Positions 26,485-38,768 of a stretch of DNA of 64,000 nucleotides are shown in pieces (position 1 is the stretch's first letter; each line of letters begins with the position of its first letter). The stretch comes from Vespula vulgaris (lineage: Eukaryota; Arthropoda; Insecta; Hymenoptera; Vespidae), in contig NC_066610.1 in assembly GCF_905475345.1 (NCBI RefSeq), positions 283,501-347,500 of the forward strand. Reading direction: 5' to 3'. A program made the translations under genes and the position numbers. The notes below the pieces were generated by a model. That model had not been told where the DNA came from. It searched no databases and saw only the letters and a list, made by a program, of their open reading frames with translations.

Positions 26485-27411
26485 ATACTCTTTCCTAAAT
26501 AAGATCATCACTTATCTCATGTTTATGATTTCCATCAGTGTCTTATTTTACGCTGTTTTGTATAAAAATTTCTAGTAGCAATTGAGACGATATTCTTTTA
26601 TAAACATATTTTTATCACTGCATCATCTTTTCTTTCGTACTCTTTCTTTTATTGAGTTGACGTCGGATTCAGCTCCTTCTTCGACTTTTGCAACAAGAAT
26701 GCAGCTGAATCGGAACGTAGACTGTTCGGATGAGATGATTCATGATTCAGGCTATCATAAACCATGAAGAAAAAGTTTTGAACGTAACAGTAACAAAAAT
26801 TATCGCTTTTCTTCGCATAAAACTTTTCCACGAAGATCATATTAATCCAAAAATGTTGAATATCCTTACTGATTGAACATCAAGAATCTTATCAGCTGGA
26901 TCATCATCGCGTAAGATCTGCGCCGTTATTAGTCGTTGCGGTCATCACCTCCGAAACAGACGAAGATATTATTGGCTATAAAGAGTGTATACAAATACGC
27001 TTTCGTCGAATGGATCCTCCAATACGAAGAACATATATAGCTTCGAAAATTAAAAAAGTTTCCTACAAATGACAGAAAAATTTCAAGGGAAATGAGTAAT
27101 TGCAGGTGAAAAAAAGCGGTTTCCTATTTTTTAGATATCATTTAATTTTCAAATACTCGTGCTAATATTGACAATCATAAACAAATCTCATGAATATTAA
27201 AACGTACTTATTTAGTATATTTTAAATTCAGGCATCAGATAAGGTCTCTATCAAATAAAAATTACATATTCTCGTAATTCGTATACACGATATTTCTTCG
27301 ACGTTATTTCCGTAATCAAAATAATAATATAAAAATAATATCAAAACACTAATATCCAAAATGATATGACATGTAGAAATTTCTTCTCATAGATATAATT
27401 GGAAAAAACTA

Positions 27412-29317
27412 TAGATACATAGTCTCTGGAAACTCTGAAATATAAAAAATAACAAAGATTTGCTAAATTCTGATTATTCATTGAAAGACCCTTATATTCA
27501 TTAATAAGTGTACACAGAATAAAGATGTCATATTTAACTTTATTACTCCTTTGAACACATTGTTTCTACAAACTTCGGACGTTAATACCTATCGTTGATT
27601 TTGTTTACTCGTTTAAATTAATGGTCGAGTTCAATATAATGGAGTTCTTGCATATGAGCGTAGCTCCCTCCATCATGAGATACCTATTTTCGACAAGCTA
27701 TAATCGTCTTTGATCAAATCTGTGCAATATTAGAATTTCTGTATGTCTTTACTCAGCATGGAAAGTAACTGAAATGTTACATTGAAATAGTTACAATTTC
27801 TTTTTGTCTTACTGAAGGCTATTTTTCCCCTTTCACTCGAAGCGTGTATGACTTTAACGCGAGGCAAGGACGAAATATGAAATATAAATGTAAGCGGAGA
27901 ACGCTGTTTCTATCGTGCGTTTATCATATCGTTGTGTAAGCTTGTGTTAATTATACCCCTGTCGTGCGACATGACAATTAGTTTCGCATAGATAGAGTTA
28001 GTAGAGGCATTAGATTGTGATCTTACACTTCTCATATGTGTACGTTGCTTTGATGATAGTGTACGTCTCACAGCAATACCTGTTAGATTCGACATCATTA
28101 TTTGTGACGTTAATCATATATTTTCTTTACGTATTTGTTTTGCGGTAAAACATAGAAAATAATAAATATAATTAACGCATATGAGAATCAGTATATAAAT
28201 TTGCAACAAAAAATAAGATTTTGTCGAATGTTCTCTTAAAAATAATTAGTGAACATTTATATATTATATTATTTTAATACAAATAATATGAAGTGAACTC
28301 CTACAGAAAAAACCATAACAAAATAGCGCTGGGAGAAAAATCTTGTAGATAATATGAGAACAACAATATGGAAACATGTTTTGTTTATTATTAAAAATAA
28401 TGTATAATATATGTATTCACTAATTACTAATTTTGAAAAAATAATCAACAAACGTATATACGTTATATGCATAGTCTATATTTTTGAGAAAACTATTTTC
28501 AAAAAAATATCATTTTTTAACACGATTTTATTAAAAGAAGATAAGACTTCTTCCATAATTCGAAAAATAGCATTACTAGATTGAACCTTCGTCTTTAAAA
28601 TGAGACCTTGTTCCTCAAAATCGAATAAGAATTATGCTTGTTCTGAATGATGGTGTAAACCATTAGAAAACCGAGGATAACAGTCTTAAATAATTAGACA
28701 TAATATCTATTACATGATGGAATACACACATTAAAGTATACATTAAAGAATAAACACGTATTACTTTAAAGAAGGAGAATTTTTGAACGTTCATATTGCA
28801 TTAGATCAATAATTTATTTATCAATTTCTTTCTTCTCAGATCTACTAAGTATTAATATATTAGTGGAAACAGAAAATTTAAAAATCCCGTTAGGTTGAAA
28901 TAATGATATATTAGTACCTATATATACACTGCATATATTATAATATAAACTACATACAAACTAGCAATACCTATAAAAGGTATAATAATTCATCAAAAAT
29001 AAACAACTCACCAAATCCTCAATAAAACGCCTCGTGCGTTGAAATACATACACTTATATCTTTTCTTTTTTTCGAACATATCAAAGAGTTAATGCCCTCT
29101 TAAAAATTTCTCGATCGATTATTTGCTTACAAATCCTGTTTCATCGGTTACGAAAATAATTTGACCATCGTCAAATGGCGTGACTTTACTGACATCCTGG
29201 ACGAACAATTACGTGTTCATAAGCATATATTCCGTCTCAAAGTCTTTCTTGGAATGACCATTTCTGATCTATCTCCTTGTAACTGCATTTCCATCAGATC
29301 AATTTTTACAAATTGAT
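27412..29317 (-). pseudogene. FAR relic B (exons 1-3, truncated)
   Basis: Exon 1 follows a preserved acceptor (exon from 29,317) and starts at ATG 29,294, but a stop comes after 25 codons. Further in, TPFDDGQIIFVTDETGF shows the Rossmann loop with G-to-D and other changes. Exon 2 at about 27,775-27,550 is recognisable by GDYSL-like, ATLI and INVRSL-like pieces with stops and indels. Exon 3 begins at 27,434 (AGTTTC after CAG) and ends after about 22 bases, where the inner border of the inverted repeat begins. Dead. Confidence 0.75.
27910..28098 (-). other. Unassigned 62-codon open frame
   Basis: Minus-strand frame in a less AT-rich patch. The bases CTCATATGTG...TTGCTT...TGATAGT near 28,030 recur at about 55,228-55,250. 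No family is recognised and no splice context was found, so function cannot be assigned. Confidence 0.2.
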
Positions 29318-29330
29318 CTGTAAACGTAAA

Positions 29331-31949
29331 TACAAAAGTGAACTCTTTTCTATTTCTTCATCGTATTAGTTTCTTTCTCTTTTCTTTCATACGAATTTTT
29401 TCATGCGCTTCTCAGAATGAAATGAATTCAATAATTATATTAACATAACGTTGCTAACGCGACATGAAAATTATCTTTTAAAGAGATCAAAATCGGATGT
29501 TCATTAACTTCATTTATTTTCTAATCTGACGTACATACCTATTTTTTTTATATTCAAGATATCGAAGAATTATCATCTAATTGGACGTTTAGAACGCTGT
29601 CAATTAAAAAAGTTTTGTAATTACAACATCGTTTGATCAAGCATCGATTAATCTGATATCTCCATATATATGTCTGTGATTTTTCCATGATGCAAATGTA
29701 CAAAACATAAAACGTAGTAGGAGATAGAAGATGCTAATTACATTTCGTATAATGTCTTTGAAATGATCTTTATTATGAGATCACCAATCTTAATCATTTA
29801 TCATGCTATATTTTTTTTTTACTTAATGCAAAGTAAAACAAATAATTCTCAATTGCCGTTTGACTTGCTTTGAAATTATTTGTAATATAAATTAACACGA
29901 TCCATCTTAGCAAGAGGAGTAAAGATCGATAGTAAATTTAAATCGTTTCGGTTATCGAAATTTATTTATAATAGATATGATATACTTTATTTTATACTTA
30001 CTCATAATGGAACAAAACGGATACGTAATAATTTGATTTATTTAAATATATTTATGCATAAAACGATTAAAAGACGGGCAAGTACATTTAATTGACTAAG
30101 GTAGTAGTCCAATCTACATTTTGTTCGTTAATACTTTGTTTATTTTTAGATCTTTACCATAAAAATGTCGAGTAACAACGGATATGGCGAATTTTTATAA
30201 ACGAATCTGTATTATAGAATAATTGGCTTTGTTATACAGTGTCATTAAGAAGAATAAATCTACGAATTTGTCTAGTTGTAGGTGTGTTTGAATTACCTAT
30301 AGTAAGTTTCTTCTGTATTTTCCTGTTAAATATCGTATACGTGTCGTAAAGAGAAACTTAGATGATATTAAATTTGATAAATTTGAAAGTCATAAGCTAT
30401 GATCGAATATCAAATATTGCTTTCGAATTTTATTATGGACGCTATTTCGTATCGTTTTACTTTTATTGCCTGCTTTGATATTGATATTGCAAAATATAAA
30501 TATTTAGTAGCAAACTGTACATATATAGATTTAATATATTTCAATAGTTATATTTGTTAACGAGTTTCATGCGAGTAGGAAAGAAGGGAATATTACATTT
30601 GCACGTCATAAATGTATGTTTAGGTATAAATATAGAAATGTAAATATTTGCTTCGGAATGAATATTTTTCATTGTCGCCTAAGTCTGAAGACGAAAACAT
30701 AGGAATGTTATTTAAGTAAGAGATTACTTAGCTCGAAACGTAGAATGCATTTTCTGGTAAAATATGTGAATTATAATTCAATCAAAATAAAACTAGTTCG
30801 GGCGTGACGATTAATTATTTGATATTATCTTCGTATAATTTTACATACTTGATATCAAGTCCTACAAATGATTATTAATAATTATAATATTTCTGTTTTG
30901 AAAGATAAGATTACGATGCAATTATTAAACGAGATTACTCGCTTTAATTTGATTTCTGTGTAAGTAAAGAAACGAGTTTAAGTAACGTCCGTATTACATA
31001 AATATTTATAAAAAAGAAAAAATACAATACATGAAGCGTCATTTAGTTTTGCATGTTTTCTTTTATACTTATATTCGAATGGAATAATTCCAAGAAAGCG
31101 ACTTTTTTTTGTCTTTTATTCCACTTCAAATGCGAATCTATAATAAGCACTTCTACCTTATTTAACGATATTTTCCTCTAATGTAATAAACTGCAGGATA
31201 ATATTTCATCGAAATCATAAACGTTTGAAGCTAGCTTTTTTCCTTGTTTTCACATAACGTGTAGATGTTTCTCGAATGAAACTATAAAGCTTGGAAGAAA
31301 CCTTTTCATCTTAACCATAGAGAACTTAAACTATAATTGTACGTCACTCATAACGATCCAAAACTTTACATTTAGAAATTAATTTTCGACGTTACGGTTA
31401 AATTTTAAGGATTTGAGACCATTATGGCGGATACACTCCATAAACAAATTAAAAAAAAATGAATTTACGAATAAAAATGATATGGAATTTATAAGTACTC
31501 CGGTAACAAAAATCAATAGTTATGACTTCAATATACGTATGTGTTAATCCGACTTTAAATTATTGCATCATTCATTTCAAATTGTATTGCAATAAATATT
31601 GTAGAGCATTGTAGTGTAATAATGATACATTTTTCTCCGAAAATATAGACTTTTGAGGATTAAGGATCTAAACTTGCGAGAAAATATTCGTTTACAATAA
31701 AAATTAAAAATAAAGATATAAATATATTTTTTGTGCATATGAAAAAGTACTTTTATAGTATATGAAAAAAAAAAGATCTAACCAGAATATTTGTCTCCAA
31801 ATTTTATGAATAAGAAACTGTAATTTATTTCTATCTCCTTGTCGTTTAACCAAGATCCATCGAATACGAGAAATAATTGATTCGTACATAAATGAAAGTA
31901 TAAATTATAATTACTTTTTTCCTTTCATTTTCTTTTACAATTATGCTCC
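29331..31949. other. FAR intergenic modules without gene
   Basis: 29,400-30,020 matches the upstream flank of the other FAR copies (TTAGCAAGAGGAGTAAAG near 29,912). 30,840-31,560 matches 24,130-25,300 in the left arm, including TACTTGATATCAAG and TACTCCGG blocks. No exon was found in between. Confidence 0.5.
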
Positions 31950-31954
31950 TTTTT

Positions 31955-33819
31955 GATGATCCGAACGTTACAAGCAGGCTGGAAATAATAATCCATGTGA
32001 TGATAAGGACGCACTAGATAAGGTGTTTCATTGCACTATGCATCTAATAAAACTTTTAAAATTTGAAAAATAAGAATTATTTGAAAGAGACTGTAAATGA
32101 TAGATGATCAATGATGTAAAAATCAAGGAAAAAAGATACCTTCACCATTTCATGAGAGCTTGCGGAAGCGTTTCAATGGAATCCTGGATAACATATTTTC
32201 TTATAACTAGGAAATATATTGAAAAATAAATATCATAATTGAAGTCTTTCATATCACAAAACATTAATTCATAATGTTTAGATGTTAACTCGTCAATCCA
32301 CTCCATTTTTTATTCGTAAGGTTGCATTGGACCGTAGAAAAATAAGCAAGTAGATTCAACATTTCCTGAATTTTTTTATATATTTAAAGTAATGTTTTTT
32401 ATAAATTTAAAAAAAGAAATGATATTGGCATCAAAGTTCTTCTCTCTTTCTACATCTTAATAGTTTTTCTTTGAAATTACAATGAAAAAATTTACCTTGG
32501 CTGTTTATTCACACATACTGCGATCGTATCTATTATAAGAGCTGGTAGTAAATGTAGAAAGTATACGTAGAAAAGATAGACCACTCGATAATTTGTTATT
32601 TTAAAGATGTAGAATCAAATTTTCAGACGGTATGAATTATCCATACTTAAGTATCATTTCTACAAATCCGACGTAAGTGATTGAATTATCATTAGATACG
32701 TAACATATAATTATTAGATACGTAATATACGATCTATAATCAAACAATTATGTGGGTATAATTAAAGAACATTGCTTATTCATTTGATATTTTTTATAAA
32801 TAGATGTAAAACAGAATGCTTGATATTTTAAGATATAAACGTACTGTGGTGTAATTTTGTTGAACAATTTCTGTTCCATGCAGTTCATCAAATTTATTAA
32901 TTTATTGGCATCTATCGATGGGTCATAAAATTTTTAGATTAGATTATGAAAACAATTGCAATAAGCCGTTGATATATGCAGGAAATTTTGAAATATTAAG
33001 AATAATAAAGATTTGTTAAATTCAGATATAAAGACCCTGATAGGCATTAATAGGTATAGAGAGGATAAAGATGGCAACTTTAGTTTTGATAATTTTTTAA
33101 AGAAATTTATTGCTTCCTTCAGACTTTGAACGTTAATAGCTATCGGCAAGCTATAATCGCTCGTGATCGCGACTATGCGATTTTTAATGATAATTGTTTC
33201 TCTCTCAAAGTGGAAAATAACTGGAAAGTTGACAGAGTTATCAATATTTTTTCTCTTCCGTCTCTTTCGTCTTATAAATGACAGGAAAACGACTTTTTCG
33301 AGTTTTTGCATGTTAAACATTTATTTCTCAAGTTTCTTAATCTTATATCTCTATTATATTATTTAGTAGAAACAGATAATTTTAAAGTTGAATCAAGGGT
33401 GAAATAATGATTAAATATAATAATAATAATAATAGATATAATAATTTAGTGTATATAAGAAATAAAACTAAGATATAATAACTCACTAACTCTTCGAGTA
33501 GTTCCTTCGTGTATTCAATCATACTTCTCCCTTTTTTTGTACGTATTAGAAGATAAATGTAAGTTATATCGGAACATTCTCTTAATAATTGCTGTATCAA
33601 TAATTTCCCTATAAATCCTGTTCCTCCAGTTATAAAAATACTTTGATTATCGTCGAATTTTTTAATGGGCGTGAAATTGGTCAAAGGTCTCAACTGATTG
33701 CATATTTACAGGCACATATTTAGTTTTCGTAACATCTCCCAAAGAACTTTCCGTAATGGCTATTTCTTGTCCATCTTCTTCTAATAGTACTTCCATCATA
33801 TTTGCTTTCCCACATCGAT
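31955..33819 (-). pseudogene. FAR relic C (exons 1-3 and 6-8)
   Basis: The best preserved of the older relics. Exon 1 (33,819-33,487) has the acceptor, the paired ATG at 33,799/33,796, an early frameshift, and then a clean ITGGTGFIGKLLIQQLLREC in the other frame. Exon 2 (33,220 to about 33,073) has lost its middle third, including the HVAATV part, and its donor has changed from GT to TT. Exon 3 is at about 32,990-32,840. Exons 4 and 5 are missing, so the catalytic YxxxK is gone. Exon 6 (about 32,705-32,498), exon 7 (about 32,400-32,144) and exon 8 (from 32,051) remain with stops. Confidence 0.85.
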
Positions 33820-34399
33820 CTGTAAACATAAACATAAATGTAAAGATAGAAATCTTTTCTGCTTCTCTATCGTACTCATTGATTTAAATCATTTAAAACG
33901 ATAATACAAGGAAGCTCAAGTGTTTCTTAAAAATATTACAATCAGGCGTTCGTTTATTGTTGACGCATCTTTTATTCTGTGTATGCTTTTTCTATCTTAA
34001 TAATCAAGCGAAAACGTGATCATGATTCCAATTATTAAAAGATATCTGTTACATGCTTTCCTAATGGCATACTATAATGTGAAGTGGATAGTTTTTTTAT
34101 AATAGAAAATGATCGACGATTAGTGCACTCAAAAATAGATGAGGAGACAAAAATATGTATATATTATTCGACATGCAAACGTGCGGCGTCTTCGAAATGT
34201 ACCTCCTTTCTATATTCTATATTCACATTAATTGCGTCATTAAGGCATATATTATTTTTTATTTACCACGAGGTAAGAGAAATGATTTTCTACTGCAAAT
34301 TTACCTTCCGCCTTGTCTCGTAATAATTCGAGATAAATTGATAAGGATAATTTGATAAGGAACTTTTTAATTCATTTCGTTCATCAAAATCTATACTAC

Positions 34400-34930
34400 A
34401 TGCATATGTCATTATATATCTAATTATAAATGAACAGAACGTATGTATAGAGAAAAGTGACTACCGATTTATTATCTTCAATAAATACTGAGAACTATTT
34501 GTAAGCGAAACAGCTACTTCAGAACAACGTAAATTATGGAATCACCGTCACTCATTTTTTATTAAGCATTACTAAGTTAGGCGTTGATTTCTATTTTTCA
34601 GATTTGTGAAATTGTTTCAATGTGTCTTATCATCGATATAACTTGTTTTCTAATTAGTAATTATTCGTCTTTTACTTGTTATTTGCTGAAACAATAGTAG
34701 AAGTAACAATCTATGCATATATTTTGTTTCTCTCTCTTTAAAGTAATAAATAGCGACATGTTTCTTAAACAATTCTCTTTCATCGAATCAGATTTCTAGG
34801 TGTTACAAAATTGGAACGCTTTTCACCGAATATTTTGATCAAACTATTTTCTTTAATTTTGAAGTTATAAACGATAGATTGTAACAATAAGAGAATTAAA
34901 AGTTTGCGGTCTCATAAATTTGTAATAAAG
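34400..34930. other. Upstream flank of relic C
   Basis: AT-rich DNA homologous in patches to 41,760-42,000 upstream of FAR-2 (for example TATTCAGAACAAC/TATTTCAGAATAAC and GCATTACTAAGTTAGGCGTTGAT-type blocks). No gene is seen. Confidence 0.4.
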
Positions 34931-34942
34931 ATGATAGAAACA

Positions 34943-35044
34943 ATGAAAAGAAAGAAAGTAATATGGAAGAAAAATGTTAAAACGTTTAAATTTCCTGAAA
35001 CAACTTTGATGCGTTTATTTAATAAAAAATACGGAGGAAAATAA
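34943..35044 (+). pseudogene. psq-like helix-turn-helix relic, copy 2
   Basis: Thirty-three codons reading MKRKKVIWKKNVKTF then KFPETTLMRLFNKKY before a stop. It aligns residue by residue with copy 1 (26,329) and copy 3 (50,726), and the following AGTTTTGAAATTTAGTTTTA is shared. TTLMR followed by NKK is the psq-type recognition-helix end. Confidence 0.4.
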
Positions 35045-35929
35045 ATATATTTGTGACATTTACAGACAAAACTTACAAAGTTTTGAAATTTAGTTTTACT
35101 ATACTCAATCTTCTAAATATTTTTACGTTCTAAAACGTATTTGTGGTTAAATAAATCACATCTATGAAACTGTTTTGCCTCATAAATGTCTCATAATATA
35201 CGAGAGATAAGAGGAATAGACAATTTTTGAACATTTTTTCTAAACCAATTTTTTTAACATTTCTTCGTAAATTTAAAATTGCTTTTCATTATAATTTTGT
35301 ACATGTATTCTGTTCAGGCAGATTTTTAAATAACTAATCAAAGAATTTTTTATTGTCAAAAAACTAATTTTAACGTTAACATTGAGAAAGCTGTAGAAAA
35401 ATAAATAATTGGACAGCTGTTAATAATTTATTGACAATTCCGAAAATAGTCTAATGTGTGATATTCCTCGTTAATAATATCATATATAATTCTTTCAACT
35501 AGAATATTTTTTTAATGTTTCTTCGATACAAATGAGAAAAAATATTTATTACGATAGCTCAAGAATAAACCAAATGCCTTAATTACTTTTTTCCGTACCT
35601 TCGTGTAACCTTCTAATACTGTTTAAAATTTTCATATAATACTTGGATTGCATTTCTATGTAAGAACATTATAAAATTTTTATAACACACCTTATGATAA
35701 TGATTATTTTTAAATGTATACTTATGTAAATTTTACTTACTTTCAGAATTATTTTCCTCGTTACAGAATTAAAATAGATGAACTTTCAGTAATGTTATGA
35801 ACGTTTGAAGCATAATACTTATTTTTCCATCAGTTGCAGATATTGATCTAACTTATGGACTGAAATATAATACCAAGCAGAAGAGGTTAATCTTTCTTTT
35901 CACCACATTTTAACGTTTAACTCTAATTT

Positions 35930-37225
35930 CTTTAATAACTTTGCTTTTTTGCATGTATTTGTAGATGACAACAATTTTCAATGCTTGATACATTCAATAA
36001 AACCTTGAAAATTCAAAAAATGAGCATCATTTTAAAGAGACTATCGATGATAGACGAACAATGAAGGAAGAAGGCAAGAAAGAATATATCTTTCTCATTT
36101 TACACATGCCTGTAGAAGTGTTTCAATTGGATCCTTTAAGGTGCATTGTCTATTTTTTAATATATTTTCAATAAATAAATGTTGAACTAGTATAAAAATA
36201 ATCAATACTTGAAGATAAATATATTGCTATGTTATATGGTCTAGGAATATTTCTTGGTAGAATCCATTGAATCAATGAAATTGTCAGCATCCATCTGCGG
36301 TTCGTAAAATTTCTTCTCGATCGGATTGTGTAGACAATTGGTAAAAGCTCTTGATACGTGGACGAAACTTTGAGATATTAAATAAAACAAAGATTCCTTT
36401 AATTCTGATTTTTTATTGAAAAATCCTGATATTCATTAATAAATATACACAGAATAAAGATGGTACCTTCAGTTTCGGTATTTTTTTAGTAAAGTTTATT
36501 GCTCAGGCTTTGGACGTTAATAGATGTCATCGAATTCATTTTTTCGTTGAAAATCACGATCTTGGCGATATTAAAAATAATGAAGATCTGGTATACGAGT
36601 GTAGGCTTATCGATCAAAAAGATACTGATTTGGGAAACTATAGTCGTTCTTGATCGTAGCTATTTCAGAATGCTAATTGTTCCAAACGTGAAAAATACTT
36701 GGAAAGCGTACATTGAAACAATTGTAAATTTTTCCTTAAGTATTTACTACAAATACGTATTATTTCAAAGAAGGATACTTTTTACATAGTGTGATAAAGC
36801 AATAATTTATTTATTAATTTCTTTTTTCTTATATTTACTACATACTCATTATACTAATTAATCGAAACAGATAATTTTAGAATTCAATAAAACTGAAATA
36901 ATATAATAGTACCTATATATACTACATATATTATGATATGTATTATACTATATAATAATTTATACTACTCGGTATAATAGTCCATGAAAGTAATCAACTC
37001 ACCAAATCTTCGATAAAATCATCCATGTGTTGGAGCAGGTCATTTTCTTTTTCAGATATACCAAAAATGAATGCATTCGAATTAGTATAAGTGTGTGAAT
37101 GTTCTCGCATACGATCTAAGTCCATAATGGAATATTTTATCTATTTGACAGCTCTCAAGGCGTTTTCCACAGCGGGCACTTCTTATTCAACTGTTTGTAA
37201 AAACAATTCCACCAATTCTACTTTT
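35930..37225 (-). pseudogene. FAR relic D
   Basis: Heavily decayed minus-strand FAR copy. The exon 1 region (about 37,225-37,008) keeps only the end, MDDFIEDL before a GTGAGT donor, and has lost the NADPH loop. Exon 2 (about 36,705-36,464) has stops. Exon 3 (36,384 to about 36,255) reads SFVHVSRAFTNCLHNPIEKKF. The exon 7 tail (about 36,165-36,095) holds LKDPIETLLQ, and exon 8 (about 36,010-35,940) is fragmentary. Exons 4-6 are absent. Confidence 0.75.
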
Positions 37226-38700
37226 CCAAATCGATTTATAAATCTAAATATAAATGTGAATTTAAGGATCTTTATTATTTTTCTTTCGTACTAATTCCTA
37301 CCATACTAGTACTTTTCTTTTGTATTAGTTTTTTCATCCGCTCTTAAGAATTAATTAAATTAAATTAACTCAATAATACTATTAATCTAACGCGACGAAT
37401 CTGAACTGTATTTTAAAAAAATTAAAATCGTACTGCGACTTTATTTCAACTACTTTCTAATCTGATGTGTCTATTGTTTTTACTTTTTTGTTTATTTATT
37501 TTATTATTATTATCGATTCTTTCCGTTCTTATATAAAATAGTTATATATTTAAAATGTAAAATAAAAAGTTTCATAAATAAAAAATCGTTTGATTGAAGA
37601 TGGTTGCGATAATTCGATATCTGTCTGCATGTGTCTGCAACTTTTCCAATATATCAATGTTCAAAAAGTAAATAAGTTTTTCAAAGTAGAAAATATTAAT
37701 TACGGATCATAAAATATTTCTATACTCATTATCATTGATATACCGTTGACCTGAATTGTTTAACATAGTATATTACTTTCTGTTTTATATTCTCTGGATT
37801 ATAGAAATTTTGATGGTGAACTTGTTTGTCCATCAGAATCTATATAGCAAAGATTTGAATTGTAAAATATAATTATGGTCAAATCTAATGTTCCTGATTG
37901 TATTTACGCTTTTTCTGCTTTCTTCGCATAATATTATTTTATTTGTCAGAGGACAATCTTTTCGCGAAAGTTGATCACACGCTTTTTTCGTGAAACTTTT
38001 GAACATGTCACCGACAATAGCGAAGAAGAGTTTCAAAAGCGATGGAAGCTAATGAACGTATAGATATTAGTAAACGCCATGTTAAGATCGATAAATGTTA
38101 TATCAGGAATAAATAGCGAGTATATCTTTTAATCAGAAAAAGGAAGAATGATTTTGTTAAAATTAATTTGTGATTCTACATTGTGTATTTTTTTAAAATG
38201 GTAATTAAGTAATAAGTCCGTATTTAACATTTTGTAATATCGACGATCAGTTAATAACTTTGTTGATTTTATTAAATTACAAAATCGAATAAATGCCTGC
38301 ATTGATTTTTTAACGTAAGGTTGATAAACTTGCTAGTAATGACATCGATAAACGTATATGTTGTCTCCAAGCTGAATTATTGAATTGTTTACTTCGAACT
38401 AATTTTTACTGTTTTATAGCAAATATGCAGGATTGCAAATTTTATACAAGTGATATATGATATTTGTAAAATAAAAATTCAGCGAAATGTGGGAAAAAGA
38501 ATTCATTTAAAACAAAAAAAAACAAAAATAAAAAAGTAAATATATTTTCGGTATGTAATAAGTAGCTTAATAAATAACAAAAAAATCCAACAACAAATCT
38601 GTCCAAAATTTTACAAATAGAATTCACCAAGATTGTATTTTAACCCTTCTTCTTTAACATCGCCCCGTTTAATCTAAATCCCATAAATAAGAGAAATCAC
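37226..38700. other. Intergenic DNA between relic D and FAR-2
   Basis: Contains the upstream module of relic D (37,300-37,700) and the 3' flank of FAR-2, including the repeated element at 38,325-38,395 described separately. No gene is supported. Confidence 0.45.
38325..38395 (-). repeat. Repeated FAR 3'-flank element (FAR-2 copy)
   Basis: AACTTGC...ATGAC.TCGATAAACGTATATGTTG plus a following GAATTATTGA. Related copies are at about 25,240-25,300 and 31,490-31,560, and in reverse orientation at 56,200-56,270 and 60,590-60,655. It lies about 380-440 bases past the FAR stop in FAR-2, relic C and relic G, so it marks the shared 3' end of the ancestral duplicated unit. Confidence 0.6.
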
Positions 38701-38768
38701 TAATTCGTACGAAAGCGTAAATAATAATTATCTTCTTTTCTTCACTTTCTTTGATAATTATACTACTT

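Larger units (their letters stand above)
20573..27410 (+). repeat. Left arm of large inverted duplication
   Basis: Runs antiparallel to 45,106-48,661. Matching blocks are 20,573-21,222 with the outer part of the right arm, 22,419-24,465 with 47,990-45,956, and about 26,775-27,410 with 45,740-45,106. In the core (for example 22,942-23,148 against 47,465-47,259) I see a single difference in about 207 bases. The left arm has two segments missing on the right: 21,223-22,418, which carries FAR relic A exon 1, and about 24,466-26,680, which carries another FAR 5' module and a psq-like relic. Confidence 0.9.

Noticed and set aside
26227..26511. Minus-strand frames of 65-94 codons
   Set aside because: They are antisense to the psq-like relic copy 1 and are phenylalanine-rich; the plus-strand reading is supported by two aligned copies.
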